Shown: positions 1 to 5,888 of the stretch, in pieces | Layout: each line of letters starts with the position of its first letter | Numbering within the stretch: position 1 is the stretch's first letter | Source: QHBQ01 sp038230695 | Lineage (GTDB): Bacteria > Chloroflexota > Chloroflexia > QHBQ01 | Direction: 5' to 3' | Assembly: GCA_038230695.1 (NCBI GenBank) | Contig: JBBRMT010000077.1 | Coordinates: 1 to 18,760, forward strand | Length of the DNA: 18,760 nucleotides | Translations under genes and position numbers: made by a program | Notes under the pieces: model-generated | The model's database searches: none | What the model saw: only the letters and a program-made list of their open reading frames with translations | What the model was told of the DNA's origin: nothing

Positions 1-1079
1 GCAGGCAAACTCAAGCCAGCCAGCGCATCATGAACCTTGTGGGCAATCTGTACGGTGTTGCCATCCCTCGTCTTGGCGACCGCGATGCCAACCGCTGGCT
101 GGCCGTTGGTGCGGGCAATCGTGGTCCCTGGCGCATCGGTCAGGGTAATGGTCGCCACATCGCTCAACTTAATCGGCTGGGGCTGCAAAGCGGCAGAGGT
201 TACGCCGTTTGTCGGCCCGCTGCCACCGGGGATCGCGCCACCTGCGCCACCGGGGATTGCACCTCCTGCGCCGCCGGGAATCGCGCCACCTGCGCCGCCG
301 GGAGTTGCGCCGCCGGTTGCCCCCGCTGGCAGCTTGACCCCGACAATCAGGTTGCCTAGCTGCTGGGTGCTGGTAATGGTGAAGCTAGTTCGTACCGGCA
401 CGCTCTTGTCCGCCTCGATCACCGTGCCGCTGGGGAAGCTGATGTTGTCGGCCTGCAAAATGCCGCTGATCTGCTGTACCGTTAGACCCGCTGCCCGCAT
501 CTTGGTGGCATCGAGCGTAACCAGCACTTGCTTGGTGTTGGCCCCGCTTACATCAACACTGAACACCCCGTCAATCTTGCTCAATTGCGGCACAATCGTG
601 TCATTGGCGATCTTTGCCAGGTCGCCACTCGACAATTTGCCATCGCTGCTGGTCAGACTCAGCAGCAGCACGGGCAGGTTGTTGAAGTTGAAACTCACCA
701 CCTTGGGCGCTTGCACGTTGGTGGGGAGGGCGATCGTCTTAAGGTTGCTCTCGATGGTCTGCTGCGCTGCCTTCAGATCAGCGCCATACTTGAAGCCCGC
801 AACCACCACCGATAGGTTCTCCGCGCTGGTAGATTGGATGCTATCCAGGTTTGTCACCCCGCTGATTTGCTGCTCGACGAGCTTGGTAACGCCATCGGCA
901 ACATCGTTAGGGCCTGCGCCCGGATAGATGGTGACTACCGACAGCACCGGAAAGTCAATGTTTGGCAGTAGCTCGGTGCTGAGTTGCGTCGCGATCACGC
1001 TGCCGCCAATCAGCAGCGCCACCGCCAGCAGCACGACCACGGCGGCTCGCTTCAACGATAGTCTGGTCAAAATCTCCAT
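1..1079 (-). CDS. RND-family efflux transporter, N-terminal part (runs off window)
   Basis: This is the start of an inner-membrane RND (AcrB/HAE1/SwrC-type) proton-driven exporter; about 359 residues are visible and the reading frame is still open at base 1. Translating the minus strand from the ATG at 1079-1077 gives a short cytoplasmic start, a hydrophobic first membrane span at about residues 11-31, then the family pattern 'LPNIDFPVLSV..IYPGAGPNDV' and 'GVTNLDSIQSTSAENLSVV', which matches the first porter subdomain of AcrB. 'IKLSDVATITL' matches the conserved AcrB strand with 'LRDVA'. An AAGGAG ribosome site lies at 1092-1097, 12 nt before the start. A Gly/Ala/Pro repeat insert occupies residues 254-286. 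The gene follows a MarR regulator by 36 bp on the same strand, so it is probably the regulator's target. The substrate cannot be told. The family call is secure; drug versus lipid or peptide export is open. Confidence 0.9.
   Translation of the reverse strand, partial: MEILTRLSLKRAAVVVLLAVALLIGGSVIATQLSTELLPNIDFPVLSVVTIYPGAGPNDVADGVTKLVEQQISGVTNLDSIQSTSAENLSVVVAGFKYGADLKAAQQTIESNLKTIALPTNVQAPKVVSFNFNNLPVLLLSLTSSDGKLSSGDLAKIANDTIVPQLSKIDGVFSVDVSGANTKQVLVTLDATKMRAAGLTVQQISGILQADNISFPSGTVIEADKSVPVRTSFTITSTQQLGNLIVGVKLPAGATGGATPGGAGGAIPGGAGGAIPGGAGGAIPGGSGPTNGVTSAALQPQPIKLSDVATITLTDAPGTTIARTNGQPAVGIAVAKTRDGNTVQIAHKVHDALAGLSLP
223..318 (-). repeat. Four tandem 24-bp units coding a Gly-rich loop in the RND protein
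   Basis: Four in-frame 24-bp units (223-246, 247-270, 271-294, 295-318) differ from each other by a few bases. Read on the minus strand they encode repeats of the octapeptide GGAGGAIP (last-listed unit: GGATP variant). The units join directly with no spacers, so this is a coding minisatellite. It sits just before the conserved 'IKLSDVATITL' strand of the porter domain, in a loop facing the cell exterior in this family. Confidence 0.9.
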
Positions 1080-1115
1080 GTTGGTTGGTTTCTCCTTTAG
1101 GTTAGTCTGCCTGTT

Positions 1116-1607
1116 TTATGGTTGATGCTGCGGCGTTGCAGCCCTATCCTGTTCGTCGGCCCAGCGTGCTATCACCTGACGCAACGTGTTCATGGCTTCG
1201 GCCATCTGCTGCAGATCACTATCTGATATTGATGTGAGCATGGCGACAATCGAGGCTTTGTGACCACGGTTGAGCGCCTCCGCCTGCGCCACGCCGTTTG
1301 CCGATAGCTGGATCAGCACACGACGGCGATCAGTAGCATCCTCGCATCGCTCGACCAGCTCCTGTTCCACCAACCGATCTACGATGCCAGTAGCGGTAGA
1401 GAGGCCGACGGCCAGCGCCTTCGCTAGCTCACTCATTGTCGCCCCTTCGGGCTGAATGATGCTCAGATAGTAGATAACCTTCATCTGCGCCATGGTCAAA
1501 TCACTATGCAGCAACTCGCCCACCGACTGGCGAGTGGATAGTCGCATCATTGCGTCGCTAAAGCCGAGGATTTCCTCAATTAGCTTCTGTCTCTGCTCTT
1601 CGTTCAT
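1116..1607 (-). CDS. MarR-family transcriptional regulator
   Basis: This 163-residue winged-helix DNA-binding protein of the MarR family is of normal length. Residues about 10-35 form the first dimer helix. Residues 38-102 hold the winged helix-turn-helix, with the recognition helix around 'STATGIVDRLVEQELVER' and the wing around 'DATDRRRVLIQLS', whose Asp-Arg-Arg pattern is typical of the family. The C-terminal helices (about 115-152) would complete the dimerisation domain. MarR proteins usually repress their own promoter and a neighbouring transporter and release DNA when a small ligand binds. Here the gene is followed by an RND exporter 36 bp downstream, and its promoter overlaps inverted repeats (separate entries). 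The ligand is unknown. It could also affect the divergent malic-enzyme gene, since the two share a 218-bp intergenic region. Confidence 0.93.
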   Translation of the reverse strand: MNEEQRQKLIEEILGFSDAMMRLSTRQSVGELLHSDLTMAQMKVIYYLSIIQPEGATMSELAKALAVGLSTATGIVDRLVEQELVERCEDATDRRRVLIQLSANGVAQAEALNRGHKASIVAMLTSISDSDLQQMAEAMNTLRQVIARWADEQDRAATPQHQP

Positions 1608-1670
1608 ATCCCACTACCTTGCTTTAATTGCCCACTTTTCAGCGGTACTATTACGTGATCAGATAATCGC

Positions 1671-1683
1671 TGTTCAACGAACA
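1671..1683. promoter_or_regulatory. Candidate MarR operator over the transcription start
   Basis: TGTTCAACGAACA is an inverted repeat with 5-bp arms (TGTTC/GAACA) around AAC. It covers the predicted +1 to +13 of the minus-strand promoter, a usual place for an autorepressor site. Confidence 0.45.
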
Positions 1684-1689
1684 CTTTGG

Positions 1690-1718
1690 ATTATACGAAA
1701 TATCCATTGGATCATCAA
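1690..1718 (-). promoter_or_regulatory. Sigma70-type promoter of the marR-RND operon
   Basis: Read on the minus strand there is TTGATG (1718-1713), a 17-nt spacer, then TATAAT (1695-1690). The expected start of transcription is near 1683, giving a 5' leader of about 75 nt before the regulator's ATG at 1607. The -10 hexamer is perfect and the -35 is 4/6 to 5/6 of consensus. Confidence 0.72.
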
Positions 1719-1720
1719 TG
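1705..1720. promoter_or_regulatory. Second inverted repeat over the -35 of the marR promoter
   Basis: CATTGGATCATCAATG has 5-bp arms (CATTG/CAATG) separated by 6 nt. It overlaps the TTGATG -35 hexamer at 1713-1718, and its centre is about 35 bp from that of the 1671-1683 repeat. The arms differ from those of the other repeat, so the two need not bind the same protein. Confidence 0.35.
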
Positions 1721-1752
1721 CGCTACCAGCGTTCTTAATATTTGTTCACAGG

Positions 1753-1781
1753 TTGCCCAGCGCCGATCATTGGAGTATAAT
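1753..1781 (+). promoter_or_regulatory. Sigma70-type promoter of the double malic-enzyme gene
   Basis: TTGCCC (1753-1758), a 17-nt spacer and TATAAT (1776-1781) lie 45 bp before the ATG at 1826. The predicted start is near 1788, giving a leader of about 38 nt that contains the AAGGAG ribosome site at 1809-1814. Confidence 0.7.
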
Positions 1782-1825
1782 AGGCCAGCCAACCGAGGAC
1801 GTACCCAAAAGGAGAGAAAAGGCCG

Positions 1826-4624
1826 ATGTGGGAAACATTTAGCAAGGAAGAGGTGCTGGCCTACCGACGGCAGCATCGTGGCGTAATTGGCGTGCAGAGC
1901 AAGGTGCCGGTGCGCGATGCCTCGGCGCTCAGTCTGCTGTATACGCCGGGCGTAGCGGCGGTCTGCCTGGAAATTGCCGACCACCCTGACGCTTCGTTCG
2001 ACTACACCTGCCGTGGCAACACTATTGCCATGCTCAGTGACGGCTCTGCCATGTTGGAGGTGGGCAATGGGGGCAGCGAGGCTGCTTTGCCGGTGCTGGA
2101 GGGCAAGTCGGTCATCTTCAAGACGTTCGCGGGGGTGGATGCTTTTCCCATCGTGTTGAAGAGCCAGGACACCCAGCTATTTATCAGCACGGCGGTGGAC
2201 CTGCTGCCCGGCTTTGGCGCGATCACCATCGAGGATGTGTCATCGCCACGAGCGTTCACCATCGAACGCATCCTGCGGGCCGCCGCCGATGTGCCGGTTT
2301 TCCACAGCCATGCCCACGGCACTGGCGTGGTGGTGCTAGCCGCGTTGCTCAACTCGCTCAAGCTGGTGGGCAAGGATCTGCATACCGCCCACATTGTCAT
2401 CAACGGCGCAGGTGCGGCGGGTATCGGCACCGCCAGATTGCTGTTGGCGGCAGGGGTGGATCCGCAGCACCTGATCGTCTGCGACCGCATCGGCAGTATC
2501 CACGCCAACCGTTCGCAGCAGATGAACTGGGCCAAGTGGGAGCTTGCCAAGCTGACCAATCGCGCCGAGCGCAACGGCAAGCTCGATGAGATGCTCAAGG
2601 ATGCCGATGTGCTGATTGGACTGAGCGCGGCCAACGTGGTGACTAAGGAGATGGTTGCCAGTATGGCAAAGGATGCGATTGTCTACGCTCTGGCAGTGCC
2701 TACCCCGGAGATTAGCGAGGAAGATGCGATCGCTGCTGGTGCGCGAGTGACGGCCACCGACCTGAGCGGCAGCGCCAACCAGCTTGATATGTCGCTGGTC
2801 AACCCCGGCGTGCTGCGCGGTTTGCTGGATACCCGCGCCCGCACGGTCAACGATGCGATGCTGATCGCCGCCGCCCACGCGCTAGCCGCTTTGGTCAGCG
2901 ATGAGGATCTTGCCCGCGGCATCGTCATCCCCCAGTTGTTCGACTTCCGCGTGGCTCCGGCGGTGGCGGCTGCCGTCGCCCGCGTTGCCAACGAGACCGG
3001 CGAGGCCCGCTTGCAGGTTGACCCCGCAGAGGTAGCGACCCGCACCCGCACCTTTACCTACGAAGGTTCGCTGCCGTTGCGTCCCCGCCAGAAGCGTTCC
3101 GCTAATAGCGCAGGCTCGGCCTTCAATCTGGAGCAGGGCGCGGCGGTAGATAGCAGTGGGCGGCAGCGGAGGGCCGAGGCAGTGGCCGCCGAGGGTGGTG
3201 GCGAGGTGAAGGGGCGCAAGGGTGGTACGGTGCGTACCAGTTCGCGCACCGCGCTGGCAAGCGAGGGCGGCCAACGCGAGAATGGTTTTCCTAGCGAAGC
3301 GGTCGCGGAAGCGGTTGGCGAGGATCGCAGCGGCCCAGCCCAGCCTACCAGCGGCTCGGCGGTGAGCCTCGCGGAGGAAGCAGTAGAGTTGCATCGTCGT
3401 TATGGCGGCGTGCTGGAGGTGCGTAGCAAGATCCCGGTGCGCGACGATAAGGTGTTGGAACTGTTCTACCTACCGCCCTATTCCAGCGCCCCCGCCGCCG
3501 CAATCAAGAATGACCCGATGGCAGTCTACGATTACACCACCAAGAGCAACCTTGTCGCAGTCATCACCGACGGCAGCGCGGTGCTGGGGCTGGGCAACAT
3601 TGGCCCACGAGCCGCTTTGCCGGTGATGGAGGGCAAGGCGGTGCTGTTCAACACCTTCGCAGGTGTGGAAGCCTTCCCCATCTGTGTCGCCACCCAGGAC
3701 CCCGCCGAGTTCATCCAGGTGGTGCAGAACATCGCGGGCAGCTTTGGCGGCATCAATCTTGAGGACATTGCTGCGCCGCGCTGCTTTGAGGTAGAGGCCA
3801 AGCTGCGCGAATTGTGCGACATCCCCATCTTCCACGACGACCAGCATGGCACGGCAGTGGTGGTGCTGGCCGCATTGGTGGGCGCGTTGCGGGTGGTGGG
3901 CAAGCAGTTGGGCGATATTCGCGTGGTGTTCAACGGCGCGGGTGCGGCAGGCATCGCCTGTGCCAAGCTGCTCCTCAGCGCCGGGGTGGCCGATGTGCTG
4001 CTCTGCGATCGGCGCGGCGCGATCTATAGCGGGCGCAAAGAGGATATGAACCCCTTCAAGGACGAAATCGCCTCGTTCACCAACAAGGCAGGGCTGAAGG
4101 GTAAGCTGGCCGATGTGGTGCGCGACGCGGATGTGTTCATTGGTGTATCGCAGGCGGGGGCGCTGACTCAGGAGATGGTCCGCAGTATGGCTGACCGAGC
4201 GATCGTCTTTGGCCTTGCCAACCCGGTGCCGGAGATCTGGCCGGAGGAGGCCAAGGCGGCGGGTGCAGCAGTGGTCGCCACGGGCCGCAGCGACCTTGCC
4301 AACCAGGTGAACAACTCGCTAGCCTTCCCTGGCATCTTCCGTGGCGCGTTGGACACCCGCGCTCGCCAGATCAACGAGGCAATGAAGATTGCCGCTGCTC
4401 AGGCGATTAGCGACCTGGTCACTGAACGCGAACTGACCGCTGATTACATTATCCCTAAGGCTACCGATTACCGGGTTGCTCCCAAAGTGGCTGCTGCCGT
4501 AGCCCGCGCCGCGATCGAAACTGGCGAGGCCCGCCTTCGGGTTGACCCTGATGCGGTGGAGGCAAACACCCGCTCGTTCATCTATGAGGGGCGGCTAGAG
4601 CTTCTGGAGCCGATAGATGCCTAG
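1826..4624 (+). CDS. Tandem fused (double) malic enzyme, two units with complementary lost residues
   Basis: This cytoplasmic protein of 932 residues has two complete malic-enzyme folds. Malic enzyme decarboxylates malate to pyruvate with NAD(P) and a divalent metal. Unit 1 is about residues 7-414 and unit 2 about 517-924. They align with an offset of 510 up to residue 210 and 508 after a 2-residue indel. A roughly 100-residue Ala/Gly/Ser/Arg-rich linker (about 415-516) joins them. Unit 1 keeps Tyr39 (YTPGVA), Lys94 (EGK), Glu136-Asp137 and the GAGAAG nucleotide loop (194-199). It has SHAHGT (161-166) for the usual DDQHGT, Val291 for the Asn of LANP, and DM for the later Asn pair. Unit 2 keeps Lys604, Glu646-Asp647, DDQHGT (671-676), GAGAAG (704-709), LANP (797-800) and ANQVNN, but Leu549 replaces the Tyr and Asn609 replaces Lys99. 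There is no phosphotransacetylase domain, so it is not MaeB. The start is set by AAGGAG 11 nt upstream. Malic-enzyme ancestry is certain; activity is inferred. Confidence 0.93.
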   Translation: MWETFSKEEVLAYRRQHRGVIGVQSKVPVRDASALSLLYTPGVAAVCLEIADHPDASFDYTCRGNTIAMLSDGSAMLEVGNGGSEAALPVLEGKSVIFKTFAGVDAFPIVLKSQDTQLFISTAVDLLPGFGAITIEDVSSPRAFTIERILRAAADVPVFHSHAHGTGVVVLAALLNSLKLVGKDLHTAHIVINGAGAAGIGTARLLLAAGVDPQHLIVCDRIGSIHANRSQQMNWAKWELAKLTNRAERNGKLDEMLKDADVLIGLSAANVVTKEMVASMAKDAIVYALAVPTPEISEEDAIAAGARVTATDLSGSANQLDMSLVNPGVLRGLLDTRARTVNDAMLIAAAHALAALVSDEDLARGIVIPQLFDFRVAPAVAAAVARVANETGEARLQVDPAEVATRTRTFTYEGSLPLRPRQKRSANSAGSAFNLEQGAAVDSSGRQRRAEAVAAEGGGEVKGRKGGTVRTSSRTALASEGGQRENGFPSEAVAEAVGEDRSGPAQPTSGSAVSLAEEAVELHRRYGGVLEVRSKIPVRDDKVLELFYLPPYSSAPAAAIKNDPMAVYDYTTKSNLVAVITDGSAVLGLGNIGPRAALPVMEGKAVLFNTFAGVEAFPICVATQDPAEFIQVVQNIAGSFGGINLEDIAAPRCFEVEAKLRELCDIPIFHDDQHGTAVVVLAALVGALRVVGKQLGDIRVVFNGAGAAGIACAKLLLSAGVADVLLCDRRGAIYSGRKEDMNPFKDEIASFTNKAGLKGKLADVVRDADVFIGVSQAGALTQEMVRSMADRAIVFGLANPVPEIWPEEAKAAGAAVVATGRSDLANQVNNSLAFPGIFRGALDTRARQINEAMKIAAAQAISDLVTERELTADYIIPKATDYRVAPKVAAAVARAAIETGEARLRVDPDAVEANTRSFIYEGRLELLEPIDA

Positions 4625-4751
4625 CAAACCGAAAACCCCCCGCCCCGTCAACTACAAGCCCGATATTCAGATGATCATCATTATCATCGCGCTGGTAGGG
4701 GCGGGCATAGTTATGGCGATTACATATGAGGCGCTGTTTGGTGGCACTTAA
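4617..4751 (+). CDS. 44-residue single-span membrane protein, overlapping the malic-enzyme stop
   Basis: The ATG at 4617 overlaps the last codons and stop (TAG, 4622-4624) of the malic-enzyme gene in another frame and runs to TAA at 4749-4751. TGGAG at 4605-4609 is placed 7 nt before it. The product has a basic, Pro-rich N-terminus (MPSKPKTPRPVNYK), then one hydrophobic stretch at about residues 19-36 (several Ile in a row, then ALVGAGIVMAI), then a short tail with one Glu. Positive residues before the span predict N-in orientation. The overlap with a ribosome site suggests translational coupling. I do not recognise the family. Small proteins of this shape are easily missed by gene callers. 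Confidence 0.68.
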   Translation: MPSKPKTPRPVNYKPDIQMIIIIIALVGAGIVMAITYEALFGGT

Positions 4752-4754
4752 TTC

Positions 4755-4854
4755 TTGCCCGCCCTGATGCGTTGCCCACCATGCTGATTATGTATCTGTA
4801 AATCGTAGGGGCGGGAGGTTGCCCGCCCTGCTACAATGTCCACCATGCTGATTT
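4755..4854. repeat. Pair of imperfect 36-bp direct repeats
   Basis: 4755-4790 and 4819-4854 are the same 36-bp sequence with about six differences. Both begin TTGCCCGCCCTG and share CCACCATGCTGATT near the end; the starts are 64 bp apart. The second copy overlaps the right arm of the GC-rich palindrome at 4805-4834. The spacer from 4752 to the tRNA terminator holds no supported gene. Confidence 0.75.
4805..4834. repeat. Dispersed GC-rich palindromic element, copy 1
   Basis: GTAG-GGGCGGG (4805-4815), a 6-nt loop, then CCCGCCC-TG-CTAC (4822-4834) can form a 7-bp GC stem extended by 4 bp across a 2-nt bulge. A relative with the same GTAGGGGCGGG core lies at 17041-17070 on the other strand. The element lies after the malic-enzyme gene pair but lacks a U tract, so it is not a clear terminator. 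Confidence 0.6.
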
Positions 4855-4875
4855 TGCGGCAGCCTAAGTATATGG

Positions 4876-4913
4876 CAAAAACAAGATGGCGGCTAGCTGA
4901 GGCTAGTCGCCAT
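4876..4913 (-). terminator. Rho-independent terminator of tRNA-Gly
   Basis: On the minus strand ATGGCG-A-CTAGC pairs with GCTAG-C-CGCCAT (4913-4886) around a 4-nt loop, and is followed by CTTGTTTTTG (4885-4876). It ends 18 bp after the tRNA 3' end. Confidence 0.75.
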
Positions 4914-4931
4914 TGTGTTGCTCTATATATC

Positions 4932-5006
4932 TGGAGCGGGGAACGAGATTCGAACTCGCGACCTTCTCCTTGGCAAGGAGACGCTCTACCACTGAGCCAT
5001 CCCCGC
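4932..5006 (-). tRNA. tRNA-Gly (anticodon GCC), CCA encoded
   Basis: A full cloverleaf reads on the minus strand: acceptor GCGGGGA/TCCCCGC, D arm GCTC-AGTGGTA-GAGC, anticodon stem TCTCC/GGAGA with loop TTGCCAA (anticodon GCC), T arm GCGAG-TTCGAAT-CTCGT, discriminator U73 at 4935, and a genomic CCA at 4934-4932. C2-G71, G3-C70 and U73 are the expected glycine identity elements. Confidence 0.98.
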
Positions 5007-5029
5007 AGGTTTGCGCTTGCGGTAGGCAT

Positions 5030-5058
5030 ATTATAACAAAGGTGCGGATCTTTGTCAA
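5030..5058 (-). promoter_or_regulatory. Promoter of tRNA-Gly
   Basis: TTGACA (5058-5053), a 17-nt spacer and TATAAT (5035-5030) on the minus strand are both perfect consensus hexamers, 24 bp before the tRNA 5' end. Transcription should start near 5023. Confidence 0.85.
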
Positions 5059-5081
5059 GGTCATTTTTTGCGGAACTTAGC

Positions 5082-5110
5082 TTGACAAAGCGGCGGGTAA
5101 CTGGTACAAT
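5082..5110 (+). promoter_or_regulatory. Promoter of tRNA-Glu
   Basis: TTGACA (5082-5087), a 17-nt spacer and TACAAT (5105-5110) precede the tRNA at 5130 by 19 bp. It is back to back with the tRNA-Gly promoter, with 23 bp between the two -35 boxes. Confidence 0.85.
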
Positions 5111-5129
5111 ATAAGCCGCACTGCCGAAT

Positions 5130-5203
5130 GGCGCATTCGTCTAGCGGCCTAGGACACATCCCTCTCAAGGATGAGATCGGGGGTTCGAATCCCCCATGCG
5201 CTA
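5130..5203 (+). tRNA. tRNA-Glu (anticodon CTC), CCA not encoded
   Basis: Cloverleaf: acceptor GGCGCAT/ATGCGCT with a G1-U72 wobble, D stem GTCT/GGAC, anticodon stem CATCC/GGATG with loop CTCTCAA (anticodon CTC), T arm GGGGG-TTCGAAT-CCCCC, and discriminator A73 at 5203. The genome continues CCC rather than CCA, so the 3' end must be added after transcription, unlike the neighbouring tRNA-Gly. Confidence 0.97.
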
Positions 5204-5236
5204 CCCTTTTGAAGTGAAGATAATAGATTAAAGAAG

Positions 5237-5266
5237 AACGCTCTGCCCGCAAGGTAGAGCGTTTTT
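5237..5266 (+). terminator. Rho-independent terminator of tRNA-Glu
   Basis: AACGCTCT (5237-5244) pairs with AGAGCGTT (5256-5263) around an 11-nt loop and runs into five T at 5262-5266. It lies between the tRNA and the 103-residue ORF, whose ribosome site begins only 5 nt later. Confidence 0.85.
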
Positions 5267-5283
5267 GGCAAAGGGGGCCGGTT

Positions 5284-5595
5284 ATGCCCCATCCTCGTTT
5301 CAGTGGCGACGAGATCGCTGATCGTGGCGAGCAGCTTTACGAGCAGAGCATCCGCAGCAAGGTGGAGACTGATGATAACATCGGCAAGATTATCTCCATT
5401 GACATCGAGACTGGCGATTATGAGATTGGCGATGATCTTCTTAGTGTCGGTCGTCGTCTACAGGCTCGTCACCCCGATGCTGCTATGTTCGGAAAACGCA
5501 TTGGCTACAATGCTGTCTATGCGATTGGCGGCACGCTGATGCTGATGGAGTTTGAATCGCGGAAGACGCGGAATGTTGCGGAAGATGCGGAATAG
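5284..5595 (+). CDS. Small protein of unknown function, 103 residues
   Basis: AAGGGGG (5271-5277) lies 6 nt before the ATG, which supports this start. The protein has no signal peptide or membrane span. Residues 8-30 look helical and charged ('GDEIADRGEQLYEQSIRSKVE'-like region). Residues 33-50 read like two beta strands ('GKIISIDIETGDYEIGDD'). A second helix, 'RRLQARHPDAAMFG', is followed by 'RIGYNAVYAIGG'. From memory, similar roughly 100-residue hypothetical proteins occur in cyanobacteria and Chloroflexota, sometimes beside an aspartic-protease-like partner, but none is present here. It follows the tRNA-Glu terminator closely and I see no separate strong promoter, so expression may depend on readthrough. 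Real gene likely; function unknown. Confidence 0.78.
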   Translation: MPHPRFSGDEIADRGEQLYEQSIRSKVETDDNIGKIISIDIETGDYEIGDDLLSVGRRLQARHPDAAMFGKRIGYNAVYAIGGTLMLMEFESRKTRNVAEDAE

Positions 5596-5888
5596 GTGGG
5601 GTGAAGTTGGCGGTCACGTGGGGCGTTGTGAGGGTTGCTGGGCGAGTGCCATCCGCCTCAGCGTTAGCACAAAGCGTTTCAAGGTTCTATGGCTTCATTA
5701 CCCCAACTGAACGTCCTACTCCACGAACTATACCCGACATATCGGGTTGGCCGTGGGTGCCAATAACGTAAAGCACGCCCTCCTCACTTGTTACCCTCTC
5801 TGCTTGTTGCTCATCATTACCCACTCTACTCCTCGCTTTCCCTCGGCGGCTCCATACCCAGCCGCCGCCTATCATAGCTAAACCCATC
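5596..5888. other. Spacer without a supported gene, with two hairpins
   Basis: About 290 bp lie between the convergent 103-residue ORF and the DUF885 gene. I see ACCCGA/TCGGGT with a CATA loop (5732-5747) and a 7-bp GC stem GGCGGCT/AGCCGCC with an 8-nt loop (5845-5866). The latter is 22 bp past the DUF885 stop and could end or stabilise that transcript, but no U tract follows. Confidence 0.5.

Noticed and set aside
223..318. Possible CRISPR-like or non-coding tandem array
   Set aside because: The units are 24 bp, adjoin without spacers, stay in frame and encode a Gly-rich loop, so this is a coding minisatellite.
37..927. Long plus-strand ORF with Pro/Ala-rich repeats
   Set aside because: It is the antisense shadow of the RND gene. 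The minus strand gives a continuous family-matching protein that stays open to base 1, and the plus-strand product resembles nothing.
2002..2634. Antisense ORFs across the malic-enzyme gene (also 3470-3966)
   Set aside because: They are shadows on the strand opposite a clear malic enzyme, with low-complexity Ser/Thr/Pro composition and no ribosome sites.
1826..4624. MaeB-type malic enzyme with phosphotransacetylase domain
   Set aside because: The C-terminal half aligns residue for residue with the malic-enzyme half, including GAGAAG and DDQHGT, and shows no phosphotransacetylase features.
4932..5006. tRNA-Ala (GGC) reading of the minus-strand tRNA
   Set aside because: The anticodon arm is nearly palindromic and easy to misread from the plus strand. 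The correct minus-strand loop is TTGCCAA, and U73 with C2-G71 and G3-C70 fits glycine, not alanine.
5845..5866. Rho-independent terminator for the DUF885 gene
   Set aside because: The stem is good (7 bp, GC-rich) but no U tract follows on the minus strand, so I list it only as a hairpin in the spacer.
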